This document shows, piece by piece, positions 13,901 to 26,056 of a stretch of 64,000 nucleotides of DNA. The stretch is from Austropuccinia psidii (taxonomy: Eukaryota; Basidiomycota; Pucciniomycetes; Pucciniales; Sphaerophragmiaceae): the NCBI GenBank assembly GCA_023105745.1, contig JALGQZ010000009.1, forward strand, positions 42,031,359 to 42,095,358, given 5' to 3'. Each line of letters begins with the position of its first letter. Position 1 is the first letter of the stretch. The translations under genes and the position numbers were made by a program. The notes below the pieces were generated by a model that worked only from the letters and a program-made list of their open reading frames with translations, did not search any database and had not been told where the DNA came from.

Positions 13901-16725
13901 GACACAATGAGGAAGTGGAAGTCACAACTCCAGTAATCATTACTTGGCATAATGATAAGTCAAGGATGGTTGGTGATTTTAGAGCACTGAATACCTATAC
14001 TATTCCAGACAGGTATCCAATCCCTAGAATTCATGAGAATTTGACTCAATTATCCAAAGCAAAGTTTATTACTTCCATGGATGCTCTTAAAGGCTTCCAT
14101 CAGAATGTTTTAACACCTCATGCTAGGAAATTATTGAGAATAATTGCTCATTGTGGTATTTATGAATACTTGAGGATGCCTTTTGGTATTAAAAATGCAC
14201 CCTCTCATTATCAAAGAATGATGAATACCATATTCCCACATGAATTATCAGAGGGATGGTTAATCATTTATATTGATGACATTATCATTTGTTCAGAAAC
14301 CTGGAAATTACATTTAGAGAGACTTTCATTAGTACTTAAGAAAATTCTACAAGTGAACATGAAAATCTCTCTTAAAAAATGTAATTTTGGGTTTCATGAG
14401 TTAAAAGCTCTGGGACATTTAGTATCAGGACTGAGCCTTGGTGTTGACAAAAACAAAGTGGCTGCAGTTTTACTGAAACAAATGCCTCAGAACAAAAAAG
14501 AAATGATGTCTTTCTTGGGATTTGCCAGTTATTACAGGCAACACCTTAAAGATTTTGCAATCCATGCCAGATCATTATACAGAATTTGTGATCAGCAAAC
14601 TGTTTTTGAAATGACACAGGAGAGAATTCAAGCATATGATAAAATCAAGTATGCCTTGACCAATGCACCATTATTATTGATGCCAGACTGGAAACTTCCT
14701 TTCAAGCTGTATATTGATGCATGTGTTGATGGTTTAGGAGCTGCTCTTCATCAAGTTCAAATTGTCAATGACAAGCCTTATGAAGGTCCAATTTGTTTTA
14801 TTTCAAGACAAATTAAACCTACTGAGGCCAGATATGGAGCTATCCAAATGGAGTGCCTTTGCCTTGTTTGGGCTCTGGAAAAACTTCATTACTATCTTGA
14901 TGGTAGTGTGTTTGAAGTAATTACTGATTGTAATGCAGTAAAATCACTTCTTAACATGAAGACTCCAAACAGACACATGTTAAGATGGCAGATTGCTATA
15001 CAGGAGTATAGAGGCAATATGACCATAGTACATAAAGCTGGAAATATTCACAAGAATGCTTATGGCTTAAGTAGATGGGCATTACCCAATACACCTGATA
15101 ACCCTGCCTATGTTCCTTCAAGTGCAGAACCTCAAATTCCAATTGAAGGAATTAATATCACAGATGTTGGAACAGAGTTCTTTGAAGAAGTTAGAGAAAG
15201 CTACAAGCAAGATAAGAATTGTCATATTCTTACTGCTCTACTTGAAAAAGATTGTAAAGATGTAGCCTTGGCTAATTCTCTGGATGATATTTGGAAAACA
15301 TCTTATGATAATGGAAGATTCCATTTGTTTGATGGTATACTATATCATAGATCTAAACACACATGTGTCATGGTCCTATGTAGTAGAATGTTGATTAACA
15401 CAATACTACTAGAATGCCATGATAACATTTATTCTGGAAATCTGTCTGAAGACAGAACAATGGAAAGAATTAAGACATGTGCCTGGTGGCCATCTTGGAG
15501 AAAAGATGTCATTGAGTACTGTCATAGTTGTGATAGATGCCAGAAAGCCAAGAAAGCTACTGGTAAAAGATTTGGTTTAATGATCCATATTCAAGAACCA
15601 AGTACCCCATGGGAATTGGTTCACATGGATTGGGTAACTGCCTTACCACCTGGAGGTGATAAAAGTTACAATGCATGTCTTGTTATTGTGGACAGATATA
15701 GCAAAACACCAATCTTTTTACCATGTCATAAAGATGACACAGCTATGGATACAGCTCTTTTGATTTGGAACAGAGTTATATCCCATACTGGTCTCTTTAA
15801 AAATATCATTAGTGATAGAGACCCAAAATTCACATCAGCCTTATGGACTAATCCACATAAGCTTTTGGGTACAAAACTATCATTTTCAACAGCCTACCAT
15901 CCACAAACAGATGGACTGGCAGAAAGAATGATTCAAACCCTTGAGGACATGATCAGAAGATTTTGTGCTTATGGCCTGGAGGTTAAAGATTCTGATGGCT
16001 TTACCCATGATTGGTGTACTCTTATACCAGCATTGGAATTAGCCTACAAGACCTCCATCCATGCTTCAACAGGCAAGACTCCTGCAATGTTGGAAAAAGG
16101 ATGGAACCCCAAACTTCCAGTGGATACTTTGAAAAAAGATTTGGTTGACATTCATCCAACTGCTTCAAGCTTTAAGCTACTGCTTGATAAAGTGAGACAT
16201 CATGCAAATCAAAGCATGAATGATGCCTTTGAATATGCTAAGCAGAAATGGGATAAGAGTCATAAGCCACCAGAATTCAAAATAGGGGACTTAATACTAG
16301 TTTCAACCTTGAACTTTAATAATATTGAATGTCCAAAGAAATTGAAAGATTCCTTTGCAGGACCATTTATTATTAAGGACCTTCATGGGACAAATGCAGT
16401 ACAAGTAGAACTGTCAGGAGAGTTAGGAAACAAACACCCAACTTTTCCTGTCAGTCTTGTAAAGCATTACACATCAAGTGATAAGGAATTATTTCCTTTA
16501 AGAAATGAAACACCCTTAGAAGTACCCCCACTTGAACCAAGTGAGGAAAAGAAAGTACTGAAAGTCTTGAAAGAAAGAAGACTTAGGGGAAAAAATGAAA
16601 GAGAATACTTAGTCAGGTACAGAAATCCACAACATGAAGATGAGTGGATTGAAGAGAGTAAAATACCTGATTCCCAAAAGTTTCTCAGAAGATTCAGACA
16701 TGAGAGAAGACCAATTCCTCAATAA
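10957..16725 (+). CDS. Gag-Pol polyprotein with C-terminal chromodomain
   Basis: An uninterrupted 1922-residue frame encoding capsid, protease, reverse transcriptase, RNase H and integrase. The first ~260 residues are low-complexity and overlap ORF1. The Gag core (about 435-600, [15 protein letters not shown] onward) precedes a CCHC knuckle (C635-C648, [14 protein letters not shown]). The aspartic protease motif is DSGA at 758-761. The RT (about 940-1140) has YIDD at 1105-1108. RNase H starts near 1250 ([15 protein letters not shown]). Integrase has an HHCC domain (about 1485-1530) and a D1558, D1620, E1656 triad with D,D35E spacing. Residues about 1866-1918 are a chromodomain (EYLVRY, DEWIEE), which in chromoviruses directs integration to modified histones. 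The Met at 10957 is chosen because the matching Met region is recognisable in element 3 (shared GSNY). It looks functional. Confidence 0.95.
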   Translation: MTSTRSGSNYSIQSNGSGPGHSSHKSKRQECPPRGEAQMEDARTSTSSQRLASTFEPLLESPEADITAIAVRPEPFPAGKCGNLSIPMEKLVPGVKTTRVRTPSKSLDRHHELSSSSEEVHGARKDRRSSIGLDTNVCQRTSPTDKSLVEKPKHVIRRSEEEVGPRQGQQPSGSSSSIHQQKSASTSAKQAQASPKDQPEGQAKGKGKGKAQVEQALPSELQNSKEGKDSHGQCVQYGKNFDGIQKQGGGKIEPILSKEIDLVKLVTHFESCNKEIMTKFKAFDYVKQKLGNEILQVKDQQKTIIGLENVNKANISSLTQICERLEHKVTLLNQPDENSISFITGQLRELKIQVQNLENSTGHNAALFQEQLEKSDKARLELKEDIQSSINNISLKNELPRQSTPFLDRNVLNLNNDLHHTISSNDVETACNFKDIPRLEEWPTFSGEGEYNHMEFMKTIDMFKEDFNIPDEYISARLHSLFTKSAKKWYYKMRQDHGKHSWPWWKEQVISKWANDSWRFRMGNYFEEAIFNIERDRPMTWFLKQKDRLTALHPDMSEPMVHKRILRKCGGDLEHAIRSRCIEPCSTEDYINAMEDITTRTKIGRNWYKPPIDNKTSGKPISKPNKPHDRPPLKCHKCGSTSHLANTCPKKTRVNEINVEKVEDTKETDVTLHESDSEPSEEEEVSEELSIENINVSFEVTEVHTHLPQYSDECMDLIHVQDAKMQKTKPARGKGYTAGSSCITNIVINNTEAKIHLDSGAFCTCVGKDYLDKIYTNWQDKLMPIEGVKFSSASQNMHPLGIFEAAIIFPHPAGSMRLKAEFVVMNNCTSQHFILGNDYLNIYGIDINNHKDRYFAIGENKRKKFAFSPEKREITVIQQVKNFNKERFVSDQLSEAQISPELTPEMKEELIEILFQYREAFASDNEPLGAIKGHEVDIMLNVERPYPPLLRRPAYPASPRAREALESHINELLKLGVLRKAGHNEEVEVTTPVIITWHNDKSRMVGDFRALNTYTIPDRYPIPRIHENLTQLSKAKFITSMDALKGFHQNVLTPHARKLLRIIAHCGIYEYLRMPFGIKNAPSHYQRMMNTIFPHELSEGWLIIYIDDIIICSETWKLHLERLSLVLKKILQVNMKISLKKCNFGFHELKALGHLVSGLSLGVDKNKVAAVLLKQMPQNKKEMMSFLGFASYYRQHLKDFAIHARSLYRICDQQTVFEMTQERIQAYDKIKYALTNAPLLLMPDWKLPFKLYIDACVDGLGAALHQVQIVNDKPYEGPICFISRQIKPTEARYGAIQMECLCLVWALEKLHYYLDGSVFEVITDCNAVKSLLNMKTPNRHMLRWQIAIQEYRGNMTIVHKAGNIHKNAYGLSRWALPNTPDNPAYVPSSAEPQIPIEGINITDVGTEFFEEVRESYKQDKNCHILTALLEKDCKDVALANSLDDIWKTSYDNGRFHLFDGILYHRSKHTCVMVLCSRMLINTILLECHDNIYSGNLSEDRTMERIKTCAWWPSWRKDVIEYCHSCDRCQKAKKATGKRFGLMIHIQEPSTPWELVHMDWVTALPPGGDKSYNACLVIVDRYSKTPIFLPCHKDDTAMDTALLIWNRVISHTGLFKNIISDRDPKFTSALWTNPHKLLGTKLSFSTAYHPQTDGLAERMIQTLEDMIRRFCAYGLEVKDSDGFTHDWCTLIPALELAYKTSIHASTGKTPAMLEKGWNPKLPVDTLKKDLVDIHPTASSFKLLLDKVRHHANQSMNDAFEYAKQKWDKSHKPPEFKIGDLILVSTLNFNNIECPKKLKDSFAGPFIIKDLHGTNAVQVELSGELGNKHPTFPVSLVKHYTSSDKELFPLRNETPLEVPPLEPSEEKKVLKVLKERRLRGKNEREYLVRYRNPQHEDEWIEESKIPDSQKFLRRFRHERRPIPQ
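11288..11737 (+). CDS. ORF1: conserved frame overlapping gag
   Basis: A 149-codon frame, +1 relative to gag, open from ATG 11288 to TAG 11737. Element 3 has the same protein at 59228-59680, with one internal stop. Shared blocks are FxGPEKT, LLxGWxPxSxK, IKxWLKN and, at the C-terminus, RTLMEF followed by FPKK/FPRK just before a stop at the same place. Degenerate element 2 retains the central block (LLGRWYPLAVREKLKQVKDW, near 46383-46442) while its gag frame there is full of stops. Upstream the same frame aligns with element 3 back through a phase-matched intron, but in this copy it has stops near 11108, 11150 and 11255. I recognise no domain; the C-terminal half is basic and Lys/Gln/Pro-rich. 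It may be an accessory or ancestral Gag-like protein. Confidence 0.6.
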   Translation: MNSHLQVKKFMGPEKTEDLLLGWTPMSVKGQVQQIKAWLKNQSMLSEDQKKKLAQGKDNSQVEAPQASTSKNPPQQVPNKPKQAPKTNQKGKQKAKGKAKPKWNKPYPQNYRIPKKEKTAMDNVFNMERTLMEFKNKEEERLNQSFPKK

Positions 16726-16862
16726 AAAGTTTGAATTGTGTGCTTTACATACTTGAACAGTATAAGTAGAGAGGTTGGACAGTGGATTATACCCCCCCAA
16801 ATAACTTGGGGGTATACTACAAAAGGAAAATTGTGGTACAATTTTTTTTTGGTGGTAGGGAA
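16726..16862 (+). promoter_or_regulatory. Polypurine tract region and GC hairpin
   Basis: Between the gag-pol stop and the 3' LTR there is a strong inverted repeat near 16788-16815 (ATACCCCC and GGGGGTAT around an AT-rich loop). TTGTGGTACAA, a T run and GGTGGTAGGGAA follow directly before the LTR. The last segment is the likely plus-strand primer region. Element 4 keeps TTGTGGTACAA, the T run and GGTAGGGAA but only a remnant of the hairpin. Confidence 0.55.
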
Positions 16863-19054
16863 TGTGAGCCTGTGAGGTATGTTTAACATACCCATAAGGC
16901 CACCAATGATTTTATAAACAATTAAATTTGTCTTGAACAGACTTTTTAGTTGAATTTAAAATAAAAAATAATAAAAAATAAGTATAACTTTTTTTTGGAT
17001 AAACAAAGTTATAATTATTATGTCATTTTTGGATTCTACACCAAAAATAACCTAGGGTACACCCATAGGGTGTTATACCCAAAAACACTCATTTCTTGTG
17101 TTATTGGAAGATTTAAGAATCTCACAGTACTAATTTAACTTTTTTAACATTTTTTTACAATTGTTAAATTTAAGCTTAATTAAGCTTAAACTTAAACTTA
17201 CATAAGGTTTATGCAACTTTACCAAAATCTTAGTTAAAATTGAGGTGTGGTGTATATTTACTGAATTGGCTAAGGATTTGCCATACAGAATGTAAATCCT
17301 GCGTGAGCTCAATTTAAAAGGTTTTAAGGCCATAGTATGGCTTTAAATAAATAAATGGGCAAAATCCACGCAAAAAGGTGGGACAAAGGAAAAAGACCAA
17401 ATAGAGCTGGGATACCCAACTTTTTGGATCTGCAATGATTCAATTAAGGTTGTCCACCTGTATTGGAGGATTTTCAACCTTATTTAAACTTTAAGATTAG
17501 ACTTTGATCCAACCTTAAGGTTTAAACTGGTTTTATCCCAATTTGGACAGGAATTTCAAGCTGCCAAAGGGTAAATCCCAATATGCAGGCTTGAAATTAA
17601 GGTTTTAAGAATTGTCAAAGCTTAATTGAGTTTAAAAATCTTAAATAAGCTTAAAACTTTAAGGTTCCAAGCATTGAAACCTTATCAAAAGCTAAGGTTT
17701 GGTGTGTATTGCTATTTTACGTGGAAAAATAGCAATAACTTCAAAAATTCATTAAAAATCCAAATCTTAATGGATTTGCTTGAAAATTCCACACAGCTTA
17801 GAATTTAATATTATAAATATATAAATTAAATTTTAAGTATCTTTTATTAGTAAGTTTCCTGGGTCATTAGCCTGGAAAATTACTTTTTTAATTAAGCTCA
17901 AAGAAAATTATGATTTATTTAAAAATTAATTAAAAAATGAGTTTAAGAGATTTCTGCTTGAAACTCTAATTTTATGTTGTTCATGTGATGAACTTTAATA
18001 TAAATAAACTTATTTTATATTAAAACTTAAAATCATTAAACTAAATGAGGATTAAAGTTACTTGGAGTTGAGAATAACACTGGTAACTTTAAATTGGAAG
18101 TAAAAATAAGTTGCCTTAAGTTAAGAACTTAATTTTTAAGCATGGTTTTTCAGTTTTGACCTGAGCACGCCCTCTACATCCATTATGAATCATGAGATCT
18201 GCTCTGTAGACATAAAAAGAGTCTTTTCATCACTGTTTTTGTCCATCATTCATAATCAATCCAATCATATTAGACATTTAAACAGGTAAAGTTTTATTAA
18301 ATATAAAATCTTATTATTAAAGGTAATTCTTAAGTTATTTTTATTCTTTATTTTATTAAATTAAAGAACTGAAGTCATAGAATTCAGATTATTGTTGTAA
18401 TCATCTATAATAAATTTTATTATATAAAATCATCATCTTAAATATCTTTTAAAATCCACAAATTCCTCTCAAAAACTCTTTAATCATAATTTATATTATA
18501 AAAAGTTGTTTTATCTTTAAATTTATTGATTTTAGGCGTGTTTTTAACTTATAAATCTTTATTTAATATAATAACTGTTGTATTTGACTTGTTGTATTAA
18601 ATAAATCTTATAAGTAAGTTTTCTCTAAAATTCTATATATTTTTTTATCTAGTAATAGTTTTTTTATATAGAATTTTTATTCTATAAGAATTATTTCTGC
18701 ACAGTGTGTGTTTAATTCTTTTTATAAATAATATTTATATTATTTATAAGTGGTTAAATATTTATATTTTCCACGTGTAATTGTCTCATTAAGAGCTTTA
18801 CACTTCTTATTGTTATAATTGTCAGTGACTATAACAATAATAGAATAATTATAATTTATTATAATTATTATATTCTTATTATTATTATATTTTTATAATA
18901 ATAATTAAATTTATTTTTTTATATAACCATTTTTAATAATTATATTTAAATTTGTGGTTATAATATTCAATTATATTATATTTTTCTACTGAGGACAGTC
19001 ATAGTACTCTTGATATTGTTACTATTATCAAGAGTTTCATAGACAAACCTTACA
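16863..19054 (+). repeat. 3' LTR of element 1 (family A)
   Basis: The 2192-bp LTR is near-identical to 8120-10241 and longer by two AT-rich segments that the 5' LTR has lost. The terminal hairpin is at 19006-19015/19026-19035. It is followed by the GAAAA target duplication at 19055-19059. Confidence 0.95.
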
Positions 19055-19059
19055 GAAAA

Positions 19060-20695
19060 TGTGATATTATTACCCCTTTCCATGTGATCAATAAACTATT
19101 TGCTATAAGATATCCTAGAAGCTTCATAAACAATCACCATGAGCAAAATGGCTACACGTTAAAGCAGGTTTTTCATTTGGAATTTAGCTTGGACCTATCC
19201 TAGACAGAGCTTTTACCCTTCCTGTGAACTAGGTTTTACCCAGGATTTAAGTTTTTGTTAGTATTCCAAGTTATTCCAAACCACTGGAATCTTAAAGAAG
19301 TTCAAGGATTTTATTCCTTTCTGAATGGGATGGACCAAATGAATATTATATTATATAAAAATTGTTTCAATTCAAATTTTCATCCTCAAGTGAATACTCT
19401 CTATGGTAAAAGGTTTATTCTAAAAATATTTTTTCAATTTAAATAACTCCATTTTTATAGGCCAAAAGAAGTCAAAGCTAGTTTGAAAAATGAAAAATTT
19501 TCTCTCTTTATTCATTTATTACCTATTATTACTTTATTGAAATTTAAATTCTTATTTTAATCTCAAAAAATGGCTTGAAAATGTTAATATCAGTTACTTT
19601 TAACTTACTCCTCTTCTAAAAAAACCTGAATTTTTTGATATAGCTCTTTTAAAAATGGCTAAGCTTCTGGAATCTCAGAAACAAAATACAAAGGCTTTTA
19701 AAGCCCTTTTTAATAAAAATATTTTAGAAAAGGATAGAAAAATGTGTATATATTTTTTTTCTTTATTTATTTAAATCTTTGGAACTTAACTTTTTTTTTG
19801 TATTTTTCCATTTTTTGATTTCTTTTTATTCTAAAAAATTTGCATTGATTTACTTTACAAAAACAAAAATTTCCCTTTTCAAAGAGAAAAAACGTTACTA
19901 TTGCTTGTTTGAGAGTAGTATTTCTTAATTCACAAGAGAATTGGTGGGCTTTATACATTAAATCCTCTAAAAGTGGAAGAGATGCAAAATTTCAAAGGTA
20001 ATTACAGTACAGGGCCTGTAACAAAATTGACACTTGTAAAAAAATTTACAGTGAAAGGCTTCTCAAAGCCTGCTACTGTAATTTTAATTATAAACCAAAA
20101 AAACTCAAAATTAAAGCAAATTAAAAATATTGAAAAGTAGCCAAAGAAAAATGAAAAAAGCAAAAGAAACAAAATAAACAGAAAGTAATTAAGTAATCAA
20201 AATAACACATCACTATAAAAAATTGATAAAAATGCTCAAAAAAGTGAAAAGAAATGATCAAAATTGATTTAAACTAGAATAAAAACAGTCTTTTATATTT
20301 ATTTCATTCAAAAACTATGAAAACAAATCTTTATTTAAATAATAATAACAAATTCAGTGCACATTTTATAATTTTTTATCTTCCTTTTTTTGAGGTATTT
20401 ATGTCATTTTATTCAAAATCTTTGCTAAAAATATCTTTTTGGAATATTCTTTGTTGGTTTTGTGTTTCTATTTTCTCTTTTACCAATAAACTTGAAGAAA
20501 ATTTATTTCATAAATTAATGTTGGAAAGACTAGTTAGAGCTTTTAAGATTATTATCATTCTGATCAAACTGATAATAAATTATAAGAATTAGCATTTTTT
20601 AAATTATAAAGGGCCAGTTCACTTAATATATGATAGCTATCTGCTAATATAGAGTAGTATTATTTCAAAAATATATAAAAAAGATTGATTTACCT
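19060..20695. other. AT-rich spacer, no recognised gene
   Basis: Very AT-rich, with short open frames only (for example 20317-20592). I see no family motif, repeat boundary or RNA gene. Confidence 0.35.
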
Positions 20696-20700
20696 GTAAG

Positions 20701-21747
20701 GTTAAGGTTTTTCTATGAAACTCTTGATAATATTATCAAATATCAAGAGTACTATGACTGTCCTCAGTATAAAATATAATATAATGAAATATTATAACCA
20801 AAAATTAATATACTTATTAAAAATAAATATCTATAAAAAAATTTAATTATTATTAAATAATTTAATAATAATGAAAATCTTAATAGTTATAATACATTAT
20901 AGTCATTCTATTGTTTTTATAGTCACTGAAAATAATAACAATAAGAAGTGTAAAGCTCTTAATGAGACAACTACATGTGTAAAATAATAATATTTAGCCA
21001 CTTATATATAATATATAAATATTATTTATGAAGTAAATTATCACCCACATGGTTCAGAGATAATTGTTATAGAAAAATTCTAGATAAAAAAACTAATAAT
21101 AGATAAAAAAGATCTAGAATTATAGATAAAACTTACTTATAATATTTATTTAATACAACAAGTCAAAAAACAGAATTTATTATATTAAATAATTTTTATA
21201 AGTTAAAAAAACACCATAAATCATAATTTTAGAAGATAGAAACAACTTCTTTATGATAGAATAAGATTTAAGAGTTTTTAAGAGGAATTTGTTTATTTAA
21301 AAGATATTTAAGACAATAATTTTATATAATAAAATATATTATTGGTGATTACGAAAATGATCTGATTTCTATGATTTGAATTGTTTGAATTAAGATTTAA
21401 TAAATAATAACATACTACAGAAAGTAATTTAATAATAAGATTCTATAATTAATAAAAGTTTAGCTGTTTAAATGTCTAATAAGATTAGAATGATGATTGC
21501 TTATTGGAAAAAACAGTAATGTGTAGGATTTTTTATGCCTTAATAGCATTTTTAATAATTCATAATGTATATAGAGGGGTTTATCAGGTCAAAAATGAAA
21601 AAAATTCTTAAAAATAAGGTTTTGAGCTTGAGGTAACTTTTTTTAATTCCAATTTACAGTTACCAGTGTTATTATTAGCTTCAAATAACTTGAATCCTCT
21701 TTTGGATTGATTATTTTGAGTGTTAATATAAGATACTTTTATTTATA
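20701..21747 (-). repeat. Solo LTR, distal part (family A)
   Basis: Reverse-complement copy of the 3' half of the family A LTR, with the terminal hairpin at 20720-20729/20741-20750. The five bases before it (20696-20700) are GTAAG, matching 41824-41828 beyond its other end. With no internal sequence between the halves, it is a solo LTR of about 2.1 kb left by LTR-LTR recombination. The first two bases are mutated (GT for TG). It is split by the large MULE; the last eight bases (TATTTATA, 21740-21747) are that element's target duplication. Confidence 0.85.
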
Positions 21748-21887
21748 GGGCAGTGATATTTCCACGCCTTAACCTAAAACTTACGCCTACGCCTATGCAT
21801 AAAATTGTGGATTCAGATACGCCTTCACGCCTTTCATGGATGTAGTTTGCTAAATCCACGCATCCAAGTGATTACGAGATCCACGCC
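21748..21887 (+). repeat. Left terminal inverted repeat of the MULE
   Basis: Starts GGGCAGTGATATTTCCACGC and is rich in ACGCC/CCACGC submotifs that may be transposase binding sites. About 95% identical to the complement of 40611-40750. Confidence 0.9.
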
Positions 21888-21951
21888 AAATAAGATGTTT
21901 ATAAGATGTTTATCTCAGAAATTTGACAAAAAACTCTAAAATGAAAAAATG

Positions 21952-24900
21952 CTATATACAAGTGATCTGTCTACATTTGCGGAATAATTTTATTGATGAG
22001 GAATATACTCTTCTCCAATTTGAAGCTGATTGATGTGAATGTGCCCCGGGCCACTGCGGTGGCAATTCGGGAAGAGGTAATTTTCCTATCTCATGTTCAT
22101 TGAAAATGATGAGTATCCAATGATTACCATTTATGTGACCTAGGGAGATTGGATGCATAATTGAAACTCCACATGGACTGCATAGGGTTGGAAGGAATGT
22201 TTGTGGTGGGAAGTTCTGCCAATCTGGATGGAAAAATACAAATGGACGCTTATATGTATTTGTCAATATTGGTCCATGATCCCATTTACTTAACCAGTTA
22301 TCCATTCTTGTAATAGCTGCAGCCATCAGATTATCTCTTATCTTATCCATTTCCACTGCTCCTCCCAATATTTGGTTGTAATAATTGCGATTCCTATCAA
22401 TTTCTTCTATCAAATCTTGTCTCACTTCTCTCCAGCTCTTTTCCTTTTGTGGGCTTGAAAGTGACAATCCTTTTGCCACTGCATGGAATCCACAATTCCC
22501 ATCTGCAGGAGGATTAAAAATTTTCTCAATGAACTTGTGCATGAAAGGTGGCTGTATCTGATGAATATAGAGAGTCTTTGAAAAGGAGGTTATTTTTCAG
22601 TTATTCATTTGCATATCAAACTTTATCCACTCACTGGTTCTTCCAAACAATTTGAGTTATTTCGGGGTCTCAAGTTTCTTTCCAATTTTCCTATATCATT
22701 TAATAGTTTTCTTTTTCTTTTTGTGGTAGTTTCATCATCTTGGCTTGCCTCTTTTTTCATCAAATAGAACTTTTCCCCCCTCATAAATTGAGTGTTGGGA
22801 CCGATAGTAGCTCTGTGCATCTTTTTAAGAAATATTTTGTGACGATTCAGGATATCCTGCTTGATTTCAAACTTGGATGGAAGCCTTTTGGTAGACTTTA
22901 CCCTTTTCCTTTTTAGTGATGGCCTACCACGTGAAATTAAAGCCTTTTTGGGGTGACAAAGCTTAATGGTTGTGTATTGAAAGCTAAGTAGATCCTGAAT
23001 TTGCTTGATCAATTTTTTTTGTAATGGTATTTCGTGTTCATCAACTTCCTTTTCAATCTTTTCCATTTGTTGTTTCAAATTCCATTGTGAATTAGAATCA
23101 TGGTCCTGTTAAACATGATTTTAGCATGACTACAATCACACATATCAGAAATAAGATGTCATCTACTTCAAGAGGATTATAAAGTATATTCCATTGTGGA
23201 TGAAAATCTTCACTTTCAATGTAGCCTTTAGTATTAAGAAGTTTCTCAATTTCATGTGAGCAAGGAATCCCCATGCCATTAGTTAGTGTTTGGAGCATGG
23301 CTGAAGATTTGGTTGGTGTTTGAGCTTTTGAAATTGGTCTTCAATAATTTTTATTGCTTTTATTGATATAGTGCCAAGTAGCTGCTTGAAAGGTGGGGAA
23401 ACATCAGTCAATTTTCGAACTCTTTCTTTTCCCATAGTATGGTGGATATGTTTCAATTGAATATCAATTGCTGTTTTGAAATTTTGGAATACTGTAGAAA
23501 GCTCTCCATTAGAATTATTAATAAATGATTTTATGTAGGAGTGTGCAGATTCAACACGGGAGCTGGCTTGATTTCCTAGGTGAGGATGCTGGCTTGCCCA
23601 AGCAGTGACAAACTTTTTCTTGAATGGGAGTAGGTTGCTTGAGATATATGACCATGCTCCTGAGTAATCTTTTGACTTCTCTTTGATTTTTTCAAGATTG
23701 TTCTCATATTCCTCGGTTGACTTGGAACTGACCAGTAGGTTCCAGGATGTCTGATAATCCTTCCAATCATCCTCTTGAAAATATTTGCAACAATTTTGGA
23801 TAAGGTTTTTGCTGATGTGCCATGTGCAATAATTATGGATTGAGCTAGGAAAGACCAATTCAATGGCCATCTTCAGAGCTGGCTCACGATCTGTGATAAT
23901 AACCTTGGGAATTCTGGGTGGCTGAAATAAAATTTTGAGTTCTTGAAAGGCCCATATGTATCCATCATCATTTTCCCGTTCCATGTAGCAAAAGGCTAAT
24001 GAGAAGTTGTGTCCAGTTGCAGTTTGGCCAACCATGTGGAAAAGTGGCAAATTGTACTTGCATTTCCGGTAAGTGGCATCAATCAATATCACATGGTGGT
24101 TTATATGACCCAATTCAATGGAGGCTGGGTGTGCAAAGAATAGGTTGGTAATCTTTCCATTTATATTAATTTTATTACTATGAATCCAGTTTCTCTCTTT
24201 CAGAAGACGTATTAGATATCCCAGTTGAGATTGACCATTCCTTTCCTTGATTGATAGATGTCCTTTGTAGTTATACAGAGTTCTGCTAGTGGTACAGGTA
24301 TTTCCTTGGGAATAAAGCTGGCTTAAAATCTGATTAGGACGGACATTTGCCTTCATCAATCCTTCAACTTTCACAAGTTCTTTTTCATTAAGCCGGCAAT
24401 GAATGGGATGTACTGATGGGGTTGTAGAGGGTGGATGATTGTGCTGAATTTCTAGTGGGACAAAAACCCAATAGCCAGATCTGGTGAGGTGAATTGTGTG
24501 AACTTCCTCAGAATTGATATCACCTTAATGGTAAGAGCATAGTAAATACGTACAGTATATTTGATGACCTACTCAGAGCAGGAATAGAGCCTCTGAGCCT
24601 AAACTTGCATCCACATTTTTTGGTTGTTGACTGCCTCTGGGTAGGTCCTTTAAGTTTTATATATTCACCATATTGGTCACATGCCAAGTAAACGTTCTTC
24701 CCTTGGTGAGAATTTTTCTTTGTTAATGCATAGCCATGACTTTTAGCCCACTTTTGTGCAAACTGGATGAGGGTATCTACATCATTGAACCTTGCAAGTG
24801 GAGGTGGTTCTAATTTCACTATATAGTTATTAAAATCAGTAAAAGTGTAGTGGATGAATGGAAATATATGTAAGCTTACGTCCAGTGGAGTAATCATATT

Positions 24901-25231
24901 TATCTGGGTTGGTAATGAGAGGGAATTGTTCATTAGGGACTGAAAAAGCAGGTGTGCAATGAGTAGTGGCCTGTATAGATGATTTTATTTCCTCAATATC
25001 ACCTTTAAACTGAGTTGTCCCAGATTCATGAAGATTCATAGCTTCAATGGGTTGTAATTATTCCATTCTAGAGGTCAAGCATTCAGGTGGTGGAAGGTTG
25101 TGGGGCTTCAAGGTTTCCCAAGGTGTTAATATAGTATTTTGAGAAGGATATGAGCACTCTGATTCATTATAATGGACTGGATGGGTATCAAATTGGGAGT
25201 AATCAGGCTCAAAGTGAAAGATAGGGGACAT
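21952..25231 (-). pseudogene. MULE transposase with FAR1, SWIM and OTU domains (broken)
   Basis: Exons read right to left from a Met at 25231. Supported introns are 24820-24879, 24524-24572 and 22558-22634. After an N-terminal tail comes a FAR1-type DNA-binding domain (24880 side to about 24400; KCGCKFRLRG, then HNHPP). The MULE DDE domain covers 24374-23283 (IDATYRK, ITDREPA, CTWHISKN). A SWIM-like GIPCSH motif, a basic AT-hook-like SRGRPSLKRKR and a C-terminal OTU cysteine protease (PPADGNCGFHA and NGNHWILI, giving Cys and His) follow. Lesions are TAA at 25058-25060 and frame changes near 23290 and 23105. The intact protein would bind the inverted ends and catalyse cut-and-paste; the OTU domain suggests removal of ubiquitin from some target. 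MULE-OTU fusions are known in fungi. Confidence 0.85.
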
Positions 25232-26056
25232 AAAGGGGTAGATGACAAAAATATTTGAAACGATTGATGTGTTTAAGAAATAGAGGTCTAAAAATGATTT
25301 TTGGTGGAATATAGATTGATATGAATAGCTGAACAGTCTTGTAATAATGGTGGAATTTATATATTTTGTAAAAGAGGAACACCTTTCCAATTCTTTCACA
25401 CTAATATTGGCAACTTGTGGTTAGAGTGAGAATGATTTGGCAATAGAATTTTCAAGAAAATTGTGATTATTCATGATTTGATTAAGATTTATTTGGTCTT
25501 TTCAATTGAATCAACCAACATCTGGATATCAAAATAGAATCATACTAGAATGAATTGTGGGATAAAGTTCTATTCCAAGGGAGCTTTTGTTTGAGTCTTT
25601 CAGGGAACAATCAAAGATAGATTTCTGAACACATCAAAATACACTTGGAACATTTTTGAAGTATTCAAATAGCTTTATATATTTCTCAAATGGATCCTTG
25701 ATTGATGTGGCAACTCCGAACAGGAAGATGAATTCGGTGACAGGTGTACAATTTCAGTCTAATCACAGCTCTCATTAGGTTTCAGTCTGTCAGGGGAGCA
25801 AATACAAAGCTCCCCTCAGGTCTTGTTATGTGTGGTACTATTTTGCATTATGTATTCTCATATGAATTAGAAGCTTCTAGACCAAGAAATTCGATAACCA
25901 CATTCTGGCCCTCTTTGTCTCCTCATTGAGTTTATAAAAGGGATTCTCATTTTAATTTGTAGCCTTTAACTACAACCCTTTCTTATAATTTCATAAAGAT
26001 ACTTCCCTTCCAAGCACATATACAATATTTATCTACTATTAGTCGTTTTTGTCTCT
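25232..26056. other. Divergent promoter region between two MULE genes
   Basis: Separates the leftward transposase gene and the rightward unrecognised gene, so it should hold both promoters. It is AT-rich with no clear TATA pair and no recognisable gene. Confidence 0.4.

Larger units (their letters stand above)
8120..19054 (+). mobile_element. Complete Ty3/Gypsy chromovirus (element 1)
   Basis: A 10.9-kb LTR retrotransposon with both LTRs (8120-10241 and 16863-19054, TG...CA ends), a primer binding site, a single long gag-pol frame ending in a chromodomain, and a purine-rich tract before the 3' LTR. The five bases before it (8115-8119) and after it (19055-19059) are both GAAAA, the expected target duplication. 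The two LTRs are nearly identical apart from scattered substitutions and two deletions in the 5' copy, so insertion was fairly recent. The order PR-RT-RNaseH-IN defines Ty3/Gypsy. It is the only potentially autonomous retroelement in the window. Confidence 0.95.

Noticed and set aside
21748..21755. Reading the large element as a hAT (8-bp duplication, CAGTG near the end).
   Set aside because: The 140-bp inverted ends and an internal FAR1/MULE transposase fit Mutator better, and starting at CAGTG would destroy the flanking duplication.
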